From Argentina anserina (taxonomy: Eukaryota > Streptophyta > Magnoliopsida > Rosales > Rosaceae): a stretch of DNA of 64,000 nucleotides. The stretch spans positions 21,088,501 to 21,152,500 of the forward strand of contig NC_065874.1 in assembly GCF_933775445.1 (NCBI RefSeq). Direction: 5' to 3'. Position 1 is the stretch's first letter. Each line of letters opens with the position of its first letter. The notes under the pieces were generated by a model. It did not search any database. It was not told the origin of the DNA and saw only the letters and a list, made by a program, of their open reading frames with translations. Position numbers and translations under genes: made by a program. Positions 47,304 through 60,000 of this stretch are shown one piece after another.

Positions 47304-48875
47304 TGATAGGAGCACAAAGTGTGACGTTCTTAATGTTTATATGCCCTATTCTTATGCTTTGTTACTTCTTATTTAGTTGTTTTAGGTTCATATTTGTCAT
47401 ATGTATGTTCTAGGTAGAGCTATGTCGAATTTAGATAAATTGATGATGAAATTGTGCTAAGTGTTAGAACTCCTTATTGAGCTAGGATTCCTTACTCGAC
47501 TAGGACTCTACTTTCCTATTTTCATTCTTTCCTATTCCTTAATCGACGATTTCTTTTCAGGAAAGACAAATCATATTTGGAAAGAAAGAAGAGTTGCCGA
47601 GTTGCATTCCTAGTTGAACAAGGAAATCATGTTCGAGTTGAAGAAGGAGAAGAGGAGGCCGGCCTAGCTACTCCTAGTTGGACCAAGATTGTTGCCGTGC
47701 AGCCCTTAATTGATTTCCCTATTGGACTTGGTTCCCTACATCAAGTTGGATATGGAGTACATAAATCAAATCCATAACAAAGAGGATTTCAGCTTCCCAA
47801 TTGGATTCTACTTCCTTATGGGACGGCAAGAAGGCTTCCTAAACTCCTATATATAGAGGTTCGGCCTCTCCATTCAGATCATCAACCTCACACACAAATA
47901 CAAGCCTAGCTCTGCCGAATTCATCCTTCATCCTTCCAAGAAATCCTAAAACCGATTCCACCATTCTCCACCTTTATCTATAGCCTTGAAGCACGATTGA
48001 GAAGAGGTTTCATCCATAGAAGTCTTGGCTACACCTTGTTGGATCGATTGATTGATAAAGTGTAACCATGATTCTCTCTCTATTTCAATTCGGTTTTGGT
48101 TTTATTCTTGTTCTTGGATGAGTTGCGATTTGTGTAGTGTAATCTTGTTTCAATTTTTTCTATGAAATAGCTACTTGATTCAATTTATATAAAGGATTCG
48201 AAAATTATGTTTTGGTTTTATGGAATTTCTGTTTTTGGTTTCTGCCGAACCTTGTTCTTGATCAATTTTGATTTCTAAGTGTTATGTATGCGATTGTAGC
48301 ATGATATTTAGGTTGATGGATTAAAGACTTATTCTATGAACATGTTTATTCTTTTCTATATGATTTTCGAAATTGCATGATTGGGGGTTAAGTAGGTGAC
48401 ATACTTGATGAATTCGATATGCATGGCTTTGGGATTGTATGGTAAGATGAACATGTTAGATTTCAATGAAGCCGAGTGGTAAGACTTGAATGTGTTAAGT
48501 GTCTATGCATATAGGTTACTGATTTGGAACTTAGATTGCATGATCCAACCTTAGTTGTTTATGAACTAATCTCGGCATGATTCTTAAAAATGGACATAGG
48601 ACTTGTTTCGAATCTTTTATGTGAGTTGTTTGGTGATTGTTTATGTGTTGGTTGGTTGATCACATGTATATATTAGTTTAGGTTTTATTTACTGTTTTTA
48701 TGATTCAATCCAAAACTTATATCTCAATCCATTTATATCTTTGTGAATTCGTGTTAATTGATGTGATCCTAAGCCCTGGCTGGATCCCCGGTTTGTGAAC
48801 GATACCCTCTTGCTTTATACTACTAATGATGTGTTCAGGGTTAAATATTGATGTCGAGTAATCGAGCATTCATCA
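47304..48875 (+). repeat. Solo LTR of the nested-element family (1572 bp), with TSD AGCGT
   Basis: It starts TGATAGGAGCACAAAGTGTG and ends GAGTAATCGAGCATTCATCA. AGCGT flanks it at 47299-47303 and 48876-48880. It is related to the - strand LTRs at 15906 and 26425 but lies on the + strand. A TATA box is at 47847-47856. A frame at 47577-47777 lies within the LTR and is incidental. Confidence 0.9.
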
Positions 48876-48880
48876 AGCGT

Positions 48881-49163
48881 CGAATTTGGATTATAGCTTT
48901 TGTAAGGGCAAGAATGTAATTTTACAATGAGCACCCTAATCTTTTATTTTCTTCTCTCTTCTCTCTCTCGGCCGCACGCCCCTCCTTTTATTATTCTTTT
49001 CTTCTTCTTCCCTTAGCTCTTTTCCTCTTCTACCTCTGCCGGAGCCATAAGCACCTGCTCCGACCACCAACAATTTTTTCTATGCAAATATAGTAGAACA
49101 ATAAGAATATGAATGTTGCAAATATAGTGATATATCATTAGCATCGGCTTTGTTTGTAAGAGA
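48881..49163. other. Unassigned sequence with pyrimidine-rich tract
   Basis: It holds a CT-rich stretch (about 48935-49040) with CTCTCTCTCGGCCGCACGCC, of the kind seen at the end of plant LTRs, but no boundary or partner can be identified. No gene is seen. Confidence 0.3.
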
Positions 49164-50343
49164 ATGGAAATAGATTTTATGAAGGGAGGCCGTGCCTTAT
49201 ATAGAGGAAGGAGGAAGAGAGGGGCTGCTAGGGTTTTTGATGGGCTGATCCTCTATTTCCTTTTTTTTTCTTTTTTTTTCCTTCTTTTCATGCAAATTCC
49301 TAGAACTATCACAGCCCTATATAAGTATCCATAATTGAAACACGAAGCGCATATTCAATCAATGAACATTTTGGTGAATGAAATCGCAACCTTAGGAGAA
49401 CCATGGCCTTGGCTTCCTCAAGCATTGATTTAGATGTACAAATTCAAGGAATTAATTGAAATAAAAACTAAATTAATTTCGAAATCCTACTGCCCATAGA
49501 TGCTACACACGACATACACACATATTTCATGAGTTCATGCAATCAAAACATAAAACCGAAAATAACATCCAATGATTCATACAATGAATTCAAAATTTGC
49601 AGAAAATAAAAAGAAAGATTACAAGCCATGGATGAATCACACATTAGAAACCTTCTAGGATGAAGCAAGGATGAATTCGAATTGGTGGAGGAGGAAGATG
49701 AGCACAGCTTGGTGATGATGGATGAAGGTTTTTGGCTTGAATTTTCTGGATGTATTTAGGCAGCAATGGAGATGAATTTTATGAAGGGAGGTCGTGCCTT
49801 ATATAGAGGAAGGAGGAAGAGAGGGGCTGCTAGGGTTTTTGATGGGCTGATCCTCTATTTCCTTTTTTTTTCTTTTTTTTCCTTCTTTTCTTCTTCTTTC
49901 CTTTTAATTTCCGGATGAACCTTCCCTTCTTTGAGACTGCATACTTCTTCCTTTTCATCCCATTCAGAAACTAAATTTCTTTTTTTCCTTTTTCTCCTTT
50001 TGTTTCCTTCTTCTCCTCTTTCTTTCCTTAATTTCCAAGCCATTATCTCTCATTTAATTCTGAAATAAATAAAGAAAATAATAAATATAAATCACAAATG
50101 TTACAGAAATGTCGAATAATAAAAATCCTAACCCAACTAGGTTTCCTAGTTTGATAAGGAATACTACTCTATGTACTCTCGACAATTTCTGCATTTTACA
50201 CAAGTTTTTGCACCAAAAGGGAACGAACGTCACTAAAGACTCCTAACTCGACTCAATGACTCTATACTACAATAATAAGAGCTAAGCAAAGTACAAATGG
50301 AGGTAAAAATATGTTAAGAACGTCGCACAAAGTGCGCTTATCA
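49164..50343 (-). repeat. Rearranged LTR fragment of the copy A/B family
   Basis: The start of the LTR is at 50343 (on the - strand TGATAAGCGCACTTTGTGC). It matches the A/B LTR through the TATA region and later part. The segment 49765-49890 (CTTATATAGAGGAAGG and neighbours) is repeated at 49164-49289, so the later half of the LTR (49290-49764) is bracketed by a 126 bp direct repeat. The terminal third of the LTR is absent and no target duplication is visible. Confidence 0.75.
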
Positions 50344-52914
50344 CGTAAACTTCTAGAATTTGAAATAGTGAAGCTTACCTCTGTGGCTCAATTCCAGTTT
50401 GGTTCCAAAAGGAGATTCTACACGATAAACAAAGCTTCAATCACGTTCTCCTTATCGTAATGTTTAAGTCCTTGATCGATGTAAAGAGCTAAAAGGGAGG
50501 ATGTCAATGAAGATGTTGCCGGTAAGAACATGCAGAAAAAGACTGAATTCAAAATGGGTACAAATAAATCAAATCATAGGAGAATCTAAACTACAAGGAA
50601 GTATAGATTTCGACAAAAGGTATGTTATTTCTTACCTAGAAACCATGGAGAATCACAATCCAAAGAAATTGGAAGATGATGAACAGTAGAGCTGATGAAC
50701 TTAATTCCCAACACTTTGGGTTTTGTTCAAATCCTCTGCATGTCGGCACAGGGAGGTCGGTGACGACGATAAAACCGATCTGGAACTGCTCTGCTTCTTT
50801 GTATTTGAGTTTTGGTCTTTTGACCAAACACTAACTTTTACCCCCTTTTAAATAAGGGAATTAACAGTGAAGATTAAATTGATCCAAAGGCTACAATAAA
50901 AGACTTGATTAGAATTTTTTTTAAAAGGAAGAGTAATTAGAATGGAAGGCTAGGATTAAATCTAGGGATAGGTGAAAGAGGCAAATGGCCAAGATCTCTC
51001 CACCAATTTTTCTGAATAAAAAGAAATTATTTTACCAAAATTGCAAAACTTTGAAAAATCATAAAAACTAGCTCGAAACTCAGATAAATAATCCAAAAGT
51101 ACCGGTGAACTCATAATGACATAAACTTAATTTTTGTAGCTTGAAATGGAAGAGTTGACGAAGTCTAGTGAAATGGTTGTAGGAAGAAATGACGTGTTAC
51201 TTTAGAATTTGACCATTAGTTACTAACTTTGTCGTAATCTCTAAAGTTAGTATAGTAAAATTCTTGAGACTCACATTCTCCCCTCCTTATAGAACGTGAT
51301 GGAGCTTGGTCGTCAGTGTACAACGTAGACGGTAGATCCTCTTTGCTGGCAGAAAATAGTTAAGAGACTAAATAAGTGACACTATGATCAATTTCCCATG
51401 CTTTACTTGTCAAGACAGGATTTTGGTAGCTTATGACCAAAGAAGACGTTTACTTATTTCTTTTCTTGATAACACGCATGTGTCCTAAACAAACTTGCGC
51501 AAGCTCTAGCATTCCCAAAATGCAAACACAACATTTGGTTTCTCCCAACTTCGGAGTTAACATTGTACTTAGCTACATTCTTTCTCATTGGCTTAATAAT
51601 ATGAGTTTGAAAGGAAAACTTTCAACTTTGAGCAAGTTTTGAAGAAGTGAAATCTTTTTCCACAAAACTTCTAAAATTTTGCCTACTTGTACCTTCAAAT
51701 AATAGGATCTTTGCTGTAACAATCAAAGAAATGAACCTTCATTTTGCAAAATGGGTGAACAAATAAAGTCATGCCTCATTTTGAAAGACAAAATTTCTAA
51801 ACAAGGAAACATTTTATTTCCAAGTAAACTCAAGTATAAAGTAATAATATTTTGAGAGAAAAAGTTGAACAAGATTAGAAGCATAATAAAATCATTTGTC
51901 TTTTTAAGGCCAAAGAAAAAAAATTAAAAACAACTTAACTCACACAAATATTGCAAGAACAAAATTACAAAAAGTCCGATGAAACATAAATGAGAAGAAC
52001 AATTAAAGTTCCGTAGTTATAGCTTCTTAGCAATGATTATAGACAATTAGAAGTAGGAAATAACCAAATACAACAAGCCAAGAGAGAATAGTTTGTTAAG
52101 TACAAAGAAACTTAAGAACTAAATCCGTAATATAGAAAACTTGATGATTCTCGATCGTTGAAGTGATGCTTGTAGGATTCCTTCAACGCATATCTCTTTC
52201 ATCCCATAAAGGTCGAACCCCTCTAATATGGCACTCGTCTAGATAGAATCTGATGCCTCCGCTATTTTTCAACTTTTTCCAATATAGAGTCAAAGATGCA
52301 CAATGCCTCATATGCAGCCTTAGCTGCTTCCTTTAGGGTAGCAAATGGCGTATATTCCCCAGTGTGTTGTGCCATATGAAAACGTAGACGTGGAGGAAGG
52401 TTTTGTATGAAGTGAATGTTGATTTGCTGAGGCTCAAGTGGAGGCTTCCCTTGAACTCGTTCAAGGTCGAGTCATTGTTTAAACTGCCATATGTAAATGG
52501 TCATTGTATGGAAATTCATCTGGCCTGGCTCCACCTCAAAGGCTTGATCAGAAGTTTTAAAGAAAGGAAGACTAATTAGAATGGAAGGATAAGATTAAAT
52601 CTGGGAATAGGTGAAAGAGGCAAATGGCCAACATCTCTCCACCAATTTTTCTGAATAAAGAGAAATTATTTTACCAAAATTGCAAAACTTTGAAAAATCA
52701 TAAAAAGTAGCTCGAAGCTCAGATAAATAATCCGGAAGTACCGGTGAACTCATAATGACATAAACTTAATTTTTGTAGGTTGAAATGGAAGAGTTGACGA
52801 TGTCCAGTGAAATGGCCGTAGGAAGAAATGACGTGTTACTTTAGAATTTTACCATTAGTTACTAATTTTATCGTAATCTCTAAACTTAGTACGATAAAAT
52901 TCTCGGGACTCACA
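50344..52914 (-). mobile_element. Decayed LTR element with truncated LTRs and a gag remnant
   Basis: Two direct repeats of about 373 bp (50903-51275 and 52541-52914) both end ACTCACA, which on the - strand reads TGTGAGTC, an LTR start. After the first comes TTCTCCCCTCCTTAT, a polypurine tract on the - strand, so it is the 3' LTR. The second would be the 5' LTR but is cut short and runs straight into gag. The LTR part beyond 50903 cannot be delimited. The 1.27 kb between repeats holds a gag remnant and otherwise unassigned sequence. Lineage is uncertain. Confidence 0.6.
52272..52551 (-). pseudogene. gag-like remnant
   Basis: Read on the - strand from about 52551, an open stretch of over 80 codons with a single internal TGA contains FEVEPGQMNFHTMTIYIWQF and then PPLEPQQINIHFIQNLPP. 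This composition and spacing is like a plant retrotransposon Gag. It begins where the truncated LTR ends, with no leader or primer site in between. The assignment is by pattern only. Confidence 0.5.
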
Positions 52915-52936
52915 TACCATCTTTGGGAGAAGCACA

Positions 52937-53577
52937 TGAAAAATAGAAGGGGAAGAGTGATTGGCCCTACTGCGTATAGGGAGTGGCAATCCATGTCTAA
53001 TCAAAAGCAGAGTATGAATCAGAATCAATTGGCTAAGCTACAAAAACCAGCAAGCAAAGGCCTTATAAGAATTCTGTCACTATCTCTTTCCTGGGCTCTT
53101 TCATGGATTAGATCATCGAGTGGCCATGTTGAAATTAACAAAAGCAGGAGGAGGACTTGCTACCCGTCTCTTAAGTATGAGAATTATGTCATGTCTTTGT
53201 ATCTTGCTCTTCAAACAGGCAAGTTCTGGTTTCCTGCTCAAGTCTACAACCGAGACAATGGTCATGTTGATTTTGTCCTGTCATGTTATGACGCTGAACT
53301 TAGCTATGATCGTATCACCAATACTTTCCAAGCCAGGTAGGTAGCAATTAATTCACCAATCACTTAACTCGGATGTTGACAATTGTGAGATTAATTGGTT
53401 CTATTATATATGTACAGATATCCACCGCATGAAAGGAGAGCAATTGCAGTGGAGAATTATGTAACATGGGAAAGGCTTAGAGCACCACTTGTTTACACTC
53501 CACCTAATGATCTTCATATCTCTGACTGTTTGATCTATGCCCTAGAGATCATATTGAGATACAGTGGAGACGAATAA
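52937..53577 (+). CDS. Two-exon hypothetical protein or gene fragment
   Basis: Exon 1 runs from an ATG at 52937 (the frame is open further upstream) to 53336. A GT..AG intron of 81 bp (53337-53417, GTAGGT...TGTACAG) follows. Exon 2 (53418-53577) continues in frame to TAA. The joined product has about 186 residues and is rich in basic and aromatic residues, with [20 protein letters not shown] before the intron and [19 protein letters not shown] after it. I recognise no domain. The decayed LTR ends 22 bases upstream of the ATG, so the 5' part may be lost. Preserved splice sites and frame argue for a host gene or recent fragment. The chosen start is weak. Confidence 0.45.
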
Positions 53578-54859
53578 AAGAATTTCCATTTGGTTGGTTT
53601 CCCTTTTCATCTAATAACTACTTACTTCTTCATTCCTTCCATACATCCTTGATCTCTCTTATTTCTCTTACATAGTAACAAAATGTTACAACTATTAGTC
53701 GTAGGGCTCGTCGATACGAATTCGTTGACACACGAATTCGTGGGGCCCACACGTGCTGTACTGTATGGGGCAGTAGGTCACTCTATTATGTAGTGTACGT
53801 CGGTACGAACTTATCGATGTCTTAACCGTTGAATTTGGATATCGTATGAGGTTGTTAATTTAGATTATCGTTAGTTGAGATAATATGTGATTGACGTAAG
53901 TTGTGTTTATTTAAAGCTTGTGGCTATGTGATTGTTGTGACTGATAACGATATTGGTGTTGTGTGATATATGAATCGATATCGATACGAGGTTTACATGG
54001 TTAGGGTGAGTGTTGTGGGTTTGAGGTAAATGTGAGGGTTTGTGATGTGACATTTATCCTCAATAGTTGTTGGTTGTGAGGTCGGGTTGTTATTGTGAAT
54101 AGTTAAACTACGAATGGCTTGATCCCTCGTAGAGGGTACGTAGGCAGCCCAAACAATGTTTGGGTGCAGCCACAATTATTTTAGATTAGATTTCGGTTTA
54201 TTGGTTTTAATTTGGTTTTTAAGCGCCTAATTAGGTTAGTTTTGGGACAGGTCGTCTCAGCGGAGATGACTGTAGGGTATCAATTTGATGCCAGAAGCTT
54301 GAAGCAGGGCCACGGAGGAGCAGCAGCGGCCTGGATCGGGAGCAGAGGAGTGCAACGTCGACTGGTTTCGTTCCGGTGCTTCGTAGAGGTATCAAACGAG
54401 CTCTAATCTCCTTTAGTTGCGATCGTAATGTTGTTTCGATTCATCAAGTATAGTTGCATGTCAAATTTGGTTGAGTTAAGCATAGATCTTCGCCAGAAAC
54501 ATTGATTGGAGGAAGATGGGTAAAAATCCTGGTTTTACCGTTTCTAAAGTTACCCTTTTACTATCTTATCACCCATGTGAAATGACAAAAATACCCTTGT
54601 TGACTTTTATTAATTATGGTCTTTCCCTAGCAGTAAATAAGTTGAAAAGTTACTGCTTTACCAAACAGTAATTAATTTACTTTTTACTTAAATGTCATTT
54701 CAACGTTTTTCCCTTTAGGTTTATCGATTTAAATCTAATTAAGGAAAATTAGTAACCTTTTGCTAAAACGTAATTTTGGCCTTACAGTTAAACCTTAAAC
54801 TTGATTTCCGCTCAGATCGGAAATCAAGAAACACTTAAGCGTGAGAGATTTAAATACCG
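53578..54859. other. Non-coding stretch, probably a decayed chromovirus LTR
   Basis: The first 120 bases may be the 3' UTR of the preceding frame. From about 53697, GTCGTAGGGCTCGTCGATACGAATTCG resembles, in reverse orientation, a segment of the chromovirus LTRs (near 46183-46213). The stretch 54530-54720 has the alternating T- and A-rich look of such LTRs. No gene is supported. Confidence 0.35.
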
Positions 54860-56708
54860 GGGATCAATATTAACCCTGTAAGTATCGTTAGTAGTATAAA
54901 GCAAGAGGGTATCGTTCACAAACCGGGGATCCAACCAGGATAAAGAATCACAAACATTTAACAACGAATTCATAAGAGATATAAAGATTTGATATAAGAT
55001 CGGATCAAGAACATAAAAAGAAATCCTAAACTTATATATACATGTGATCAACCAACCAAAACATAAACATCACAAAAAAATGTCACAAGTAGCTTCAAAA
55101 TCAAAATCTCATCCTATGCAAACACCGAGCCTTAGCGGACAAGTATTGAGTGAACAAAAAATAACCTAATGCCAAACTAGGCTACTTAGCGCATCCCTAA
55201 CTCGAAACATGGCCTGTTAATCATATCTTAACGCTTAAAAATTACAAGGTAACATGTCATTTTAACTCTTACCACTTCATTGATTCATTTCATATCTAAT
55301 TACTTAGCGCATCTTAGATAGCAACGGATCATGGTTAATTCCTAGTGATTACTAACAAGTCAAGCATGACACTTACTTTAATAACAAGATGGTGTTTTCA
55401 GATTGAATGGCTTTAAGGATGATAAGTAGTGTTTAAGTCAGAGTTTTGGCTAGTCTTATGAGCAAGGTTGATGATATTTTTATGTGGAAATGAGGTGCTA
55501 TATATAGAGGAAGAAACCCAAGTGAGGCTGGTCACAAAATCCACAAAGTTGAAACCAAATTGGTTTAGATTTCCTAGATTTTCTCAATTGGTAGAGTTGA
55601 CATTTGTGCCTTGTTGTGGCAAATTTTCTCTAGATAATAGATATTGAGGTGATTCTAACGAAATTTGAAAATAGACTTCTGTAGAATCATTGTAGGCTGT
55701 CTAGGAGAGCCCGTCAAAGTAGGATGACCTACATTGCCAGAATTCTTATTTCTATAAGGATAGGACATTAATTGCATATTTTATTCCTCTTTTAATGCTG
55801 ATTTCTTTTGCACAAATTTCTTCTTTCAAATTAGGGAGGCAGCAATAATCTTAATTGCTGTAGCCTTGTTTAAATTTTCTTACCTCTTCTCATTAATTTG
55901 TTGTATGTCTTCTTTGATTTTCTTACCTCTTCTCATTAATTTGTTGCATGCATTCGTTGACATTTTTTGGTGCATGAATTTATGGTAATTCTGATATATA
56001 TATTTATGCCACTATATATAGGAGAAATAAGTTCCCAATTTTCCCTCACAGCCTTTTTGGATAAAAAAAATCAATGGCTGAGATAATTCTGCTGAGCTCA
56101 CTGGACCTCCAAGAAATGATTCGGTCATATCTCCATGTAGGAATAAGATATTGACTTGATTCCAAATCCTACAGAAACTAGACTCACAAAGTTTTTTATC
56201 CATATATGGTACGCATTTTAATTCGATCGGAGCTATCCAGGGGAGCCCATCGAAGTTGGGCTTTCAAGTGAAAATCTTCTTCTCTTTAATAATTTTGATT
56301 TATATGCACGAAAATATCTTCATATACACCTTGGAAATCTATCTCCAACTTGGTTTTAGAATCCAACTCCCAATAGGAAACCATCAATGACGCACGCCGT
56401 CTCCTTATTGCTTACGCAACTAGGATTGCTTGCCTTCTCCAACATGGATTTGTATTTCCTAATAAGAATACGTATGTTAGAAACAAAAAAATAGGAAATG
56501 ATGAATCTTACTCAAACAAGGAATCATATCCCAACAAGGATTCTTAACACTTAGCACGATTTTCATCATCAATTCTCTCATAATCGATATAAGCTCTACC
56601 TAGACACTTATTCATATAAAAAAAACTAAAACATACTAAATAAGAAGTAACAAAGAGTAAGATAATGGCACAATCACATTAAGAACGTCACACTTTGTGC
56701 TCTTATCA
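54860..56708 (-). repeat. LTR of nested-element family, - orientation, slightly truncated
   Basis: It reads on the - strand from TGATAAGAGCACAAAGTGTG (56708) to GGTTAATATTGATCC near 54860. About 20 terminal bases seen in the LTR at 15906 are missing, and it has internal deletions (for instance near 55395). A TATA box is at 55499-55508. The polypurine tract beside it (56709-56722) marks it as a 3' LTR. Confidence 0.8.
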
Positions 56709-59616
56709 ACAACCCCACACTTAAACTTTGCTAGTCACTTAGCAAACACTAGAAAAGGGAAACAAAAACATAAAACAAAAATCAATACAACTAAACTAAC
56801 AAGTCAACTATAATGACTTCAACATTTTGTCTCAGATATCTTTAAACTCATAGCATCAAGAATAACACTCAATCGAAATAGATAGAATGAATTCAATGGT
56901 TAATAAACATGAGATCTCACATAACAAGTAAGACATGGTAGAAACAGATGTGATATTAAGCTCGACATGTTCAAAACAAGTTCAAATTCAACTCATAAGG
57001 GGTATGCACTCCGAATCTTTTCTCTTAAGAACATGTCATATGCTTAAAAGTTTTTCACACAGAAGAGTTCTGAACACATAGTGAATAATTCAAAAACCTC
57101 ATGAAAGATACCAATCATATGCACAAATGAACCAAAACCATATGATTACTCATGAAACAAAGTCCGATGATCAAGGACTACTCATTTTAAGAATCATGCG
57201 GATCTTTAGAAAATGGATGGCTTAAGCTCATCAACGATATCATTTTTCTGGTAAAATGAATCACAAAGGTCATCCTCAAGACTTAACAGAGCAAGAACAT
57301 CCACCTTATGTCGCCATACTCCATAAAACAAAGGCGAATTTTATCATGTTGGACCCATTCTTCACTTTAAACATTGTGAAAACGAACAAAGGCTAAAGTA
57401 TAACATTATTGAGCCTTCAACAAATACAACACAACTCTAAATTCACATCATGCATAGCTATGCCGTAACTTCTTTATATATATATATATTTTTTTTAAGC
57501 CATGTTCATGTATTTTTCTCTTTTTCTTCTCATGGCATGTTTTTTTTCTTTTTCATCTTTTTCACCCTTTACATACGGCACAAATACAGATATAGCATAA
57601 GCCCACACTTGAATTGAATCATCACTCCAGATTAACACTAGAATGGCTCTGTCAAGCCTCAAAGACAAGGTAGAGATATAACTATAATAAGCAAGAATAT
57701 TAACATGTTGATAATGAAAGAAAAGGCTTAACGTAGGCTCAAGGGGGTTCATACTAAGGTGTCCCAAACAGGACACAAATAAGACATACGACTTTTTGAC
57801 ATAACGTGATGGAATTCCTAAAAAGGTCCAGCAATCCTTTTCAAAATCAAAATATATTATGACATAAAAGTTTTGAAAGTTTCACAAAGTAAGTTCTAGC
57901 ATTCTCTAGTTCATTGCAATTCTATGGCATATGAATTGATCAAAATAGATGTAATGAGGTTATATAGCCAATAATCGATAGATAAAACTAAAAAAGAAAG
58001 GCACATATATGGCTTGAAACTCACAAAGGTTACATGAATTCAAAACAAGCAGGGAACATGCTCATTCTATACCTAAGTTTCAAAATCCTCATCTACTACA
58101 TGTTCGTGCAATTTTTACACATTGATTAACCATCAAATAACAATTAAGTTCAATTTCCAATCTTGTGATCATCTATCAACCAATAATTCAAAGATCAACT
58201 CATCCTAGACAGTTAAAGGCACCTAAGACTGAAAACAAAACAAAAACGAAACAAAAAAATACAATTTATTTTTTATTTTTCTGATTTTATGACTCTAACA
58301 TTAAACCTTCCCCCACACTCGAATCATGCATTGTCCTCCATGAATGTCAAAAATGAATAATGCAATGAAAGACAAAAGCTTAGTGGAAAGAAACAAAGAC
58401 ACAAAATTAAAAATAGGAGAAAATGATGAGAAAAGCTCCCCCATGGTGCGGTCCAACAGCCTGCATTCCATGCTTCATAACGTTTGAAAATAATCTTCGA
58501 TCAGTAAGGCAGCAGTGGGAATAGAACACTGATGTTGATAGCTTTCTAATCATATAAAGTTCATCCGCTAACTCCAAATGAGGAGATAGTTATGCCCCTG
58601 CAAAGTTGTCAGGAAACACAGGTTCATATAATCAAAAAGTGGAATGACCTTTACCTCTTTATACCTGATTTCCGTTGACTTAAACAGTGGGAATGGAAAC
58701 GTGGCCTGAATGAAATTTGAAGATAACACAACAAGATTTCAATCCATATATGGCACGACTGCCCAGTTAGGTCGGAAGTGCTCCCTGTTTTGCCATTTCA
58801 GACTACAACTAGGAATGATGTAGACCTCTAAATCCAATTATGTAAAAAGATACAGAAACTAGACTTGAAAACCGTTCTTGGCATATAAAGTACATATTCC
58901 AACTCTCTATGAGCTGGGAAATAAAGCCTGTCAAAGTCGATAAACTACATCTACCAGGTTCTGTTGAACGAAATTTTTTTTTCGCTCTTCTTCATGTTTT
59001 CTCGAAAACTAACCTACACATTCATAAAACAAATCAAAAGAAACAAAAAGAATAACCAAATAAAGAGTAAAGAGTAAAGAATCAAAATTGGGCTTCCTTC
59101 CAACAAGAGCTTAAGTTTAAAGTATAATAATTTAGACCGAGTTTTCCTTTCAATCATTTTGTAGGTGACACATTATGGGATTTTTCCTCCGTCATTTTGT
59201 TGTCCAACCTTGTAGTATCATCTCGAGCTCATTGTTAGTCACTTCACTATAAATATGTAGAATCTTAATTAAAATCATTAGTGGAAGTGAGAACCTACCA
59301 AACATAACATAGGACGTGAGGTCCTTAAGAGACTATGTTCCTCTAGCAGTATGATATTCTGTGGAATTTAAAATGCAACATCAATGAGATGTAAAATGAA
59401 TGCAATGCAGAGAATTAATGCAATTAGAATGAGATCATTAAGATACAATATAAAAGTTAGAGAAGACAGTTAGGAAGTCATTGATATATACAAGTCATAA
59501 ACACGTCAAAAGTCATTCAAATATAACAATCACATGTTAAGGGAAAAAAAACAAAAACTAGCTTAACAACCAATCCAACATATTGTCAAATTTTATGTTT
59601 AAGGTCGTTTTAATTT
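56709..59616 (-). other. Internal region without gag-pol beside the - strand LTR
   Basis: The first 1.6 kb matches the 3' region 18095-19620 of the nested element, including the polypurine tract and a second PPT-like motif (reverse complement CCCCACACTCG near 58312). From about 58330 to 59616 no match to gag, pol or leader is visible and no credible frame exists. It ends where another LTR end begins at 59617. It may be a non-autonomous derivative or the result of a large deletion. Confidence 0.55.
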
Positions 59617-59816
59617 TGATCGGCTCAATTACTCGACATCAATATTTAACCCTGTAAGCATCGTAAATAGTATAATGCAAGAGGGTATCGTTCACAAACC
59701 TGGGATCCAACCAGCGCATAGAATCACAAACATTTAACAACGAAATCTTAAAGAGATATAAAGATTTTGATATAGGTTAGGCATTCAAAGACAAAAACAG
59801 AAAATAAAACCTAAAC
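59617..59816 (-). repeat. LTR fragment of nested-element family, cut by a copia insertion
   Basis: TGATCGGCTCAATTACTCGA matches the inner LTR end at 15906, and the match continues through GCAAGAGGGTATCGTTCAC to about 59816, where a different LTR starts. On the - strand this would be the end of a 5' LTR. No primer site follows it at lower coordinates. Confidence 0.78.
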
Positions 59817-60000
59817 TGTTTCAGGATGAAATAATTGTGTATTATTGAATGATATGGGGGCCTATATATAGGCATTACAAAACCACAATCCCGTAGGATT
59901 CGGAGTCCTAATCTATTACGGAGATGCTAATCTATCTCCTAACAGGAAACCTATTAGGCTAAGACACACGTAAGGGTAGAATAGTAATTCTCCCGGAACA
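59817..60000 (-). repeat. 3' LTR of copia element (184 bp)
   Basis: On the - strand it starts TGTTCCGGGAGAATTAC and ends TTCATCCTGAAACA, with TG..CA ends, and includes the TATA-like CCTATATATAGG (about 59861-59872). The start is fixed by the adjoining polypurine tract. Confidence 0.82.
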
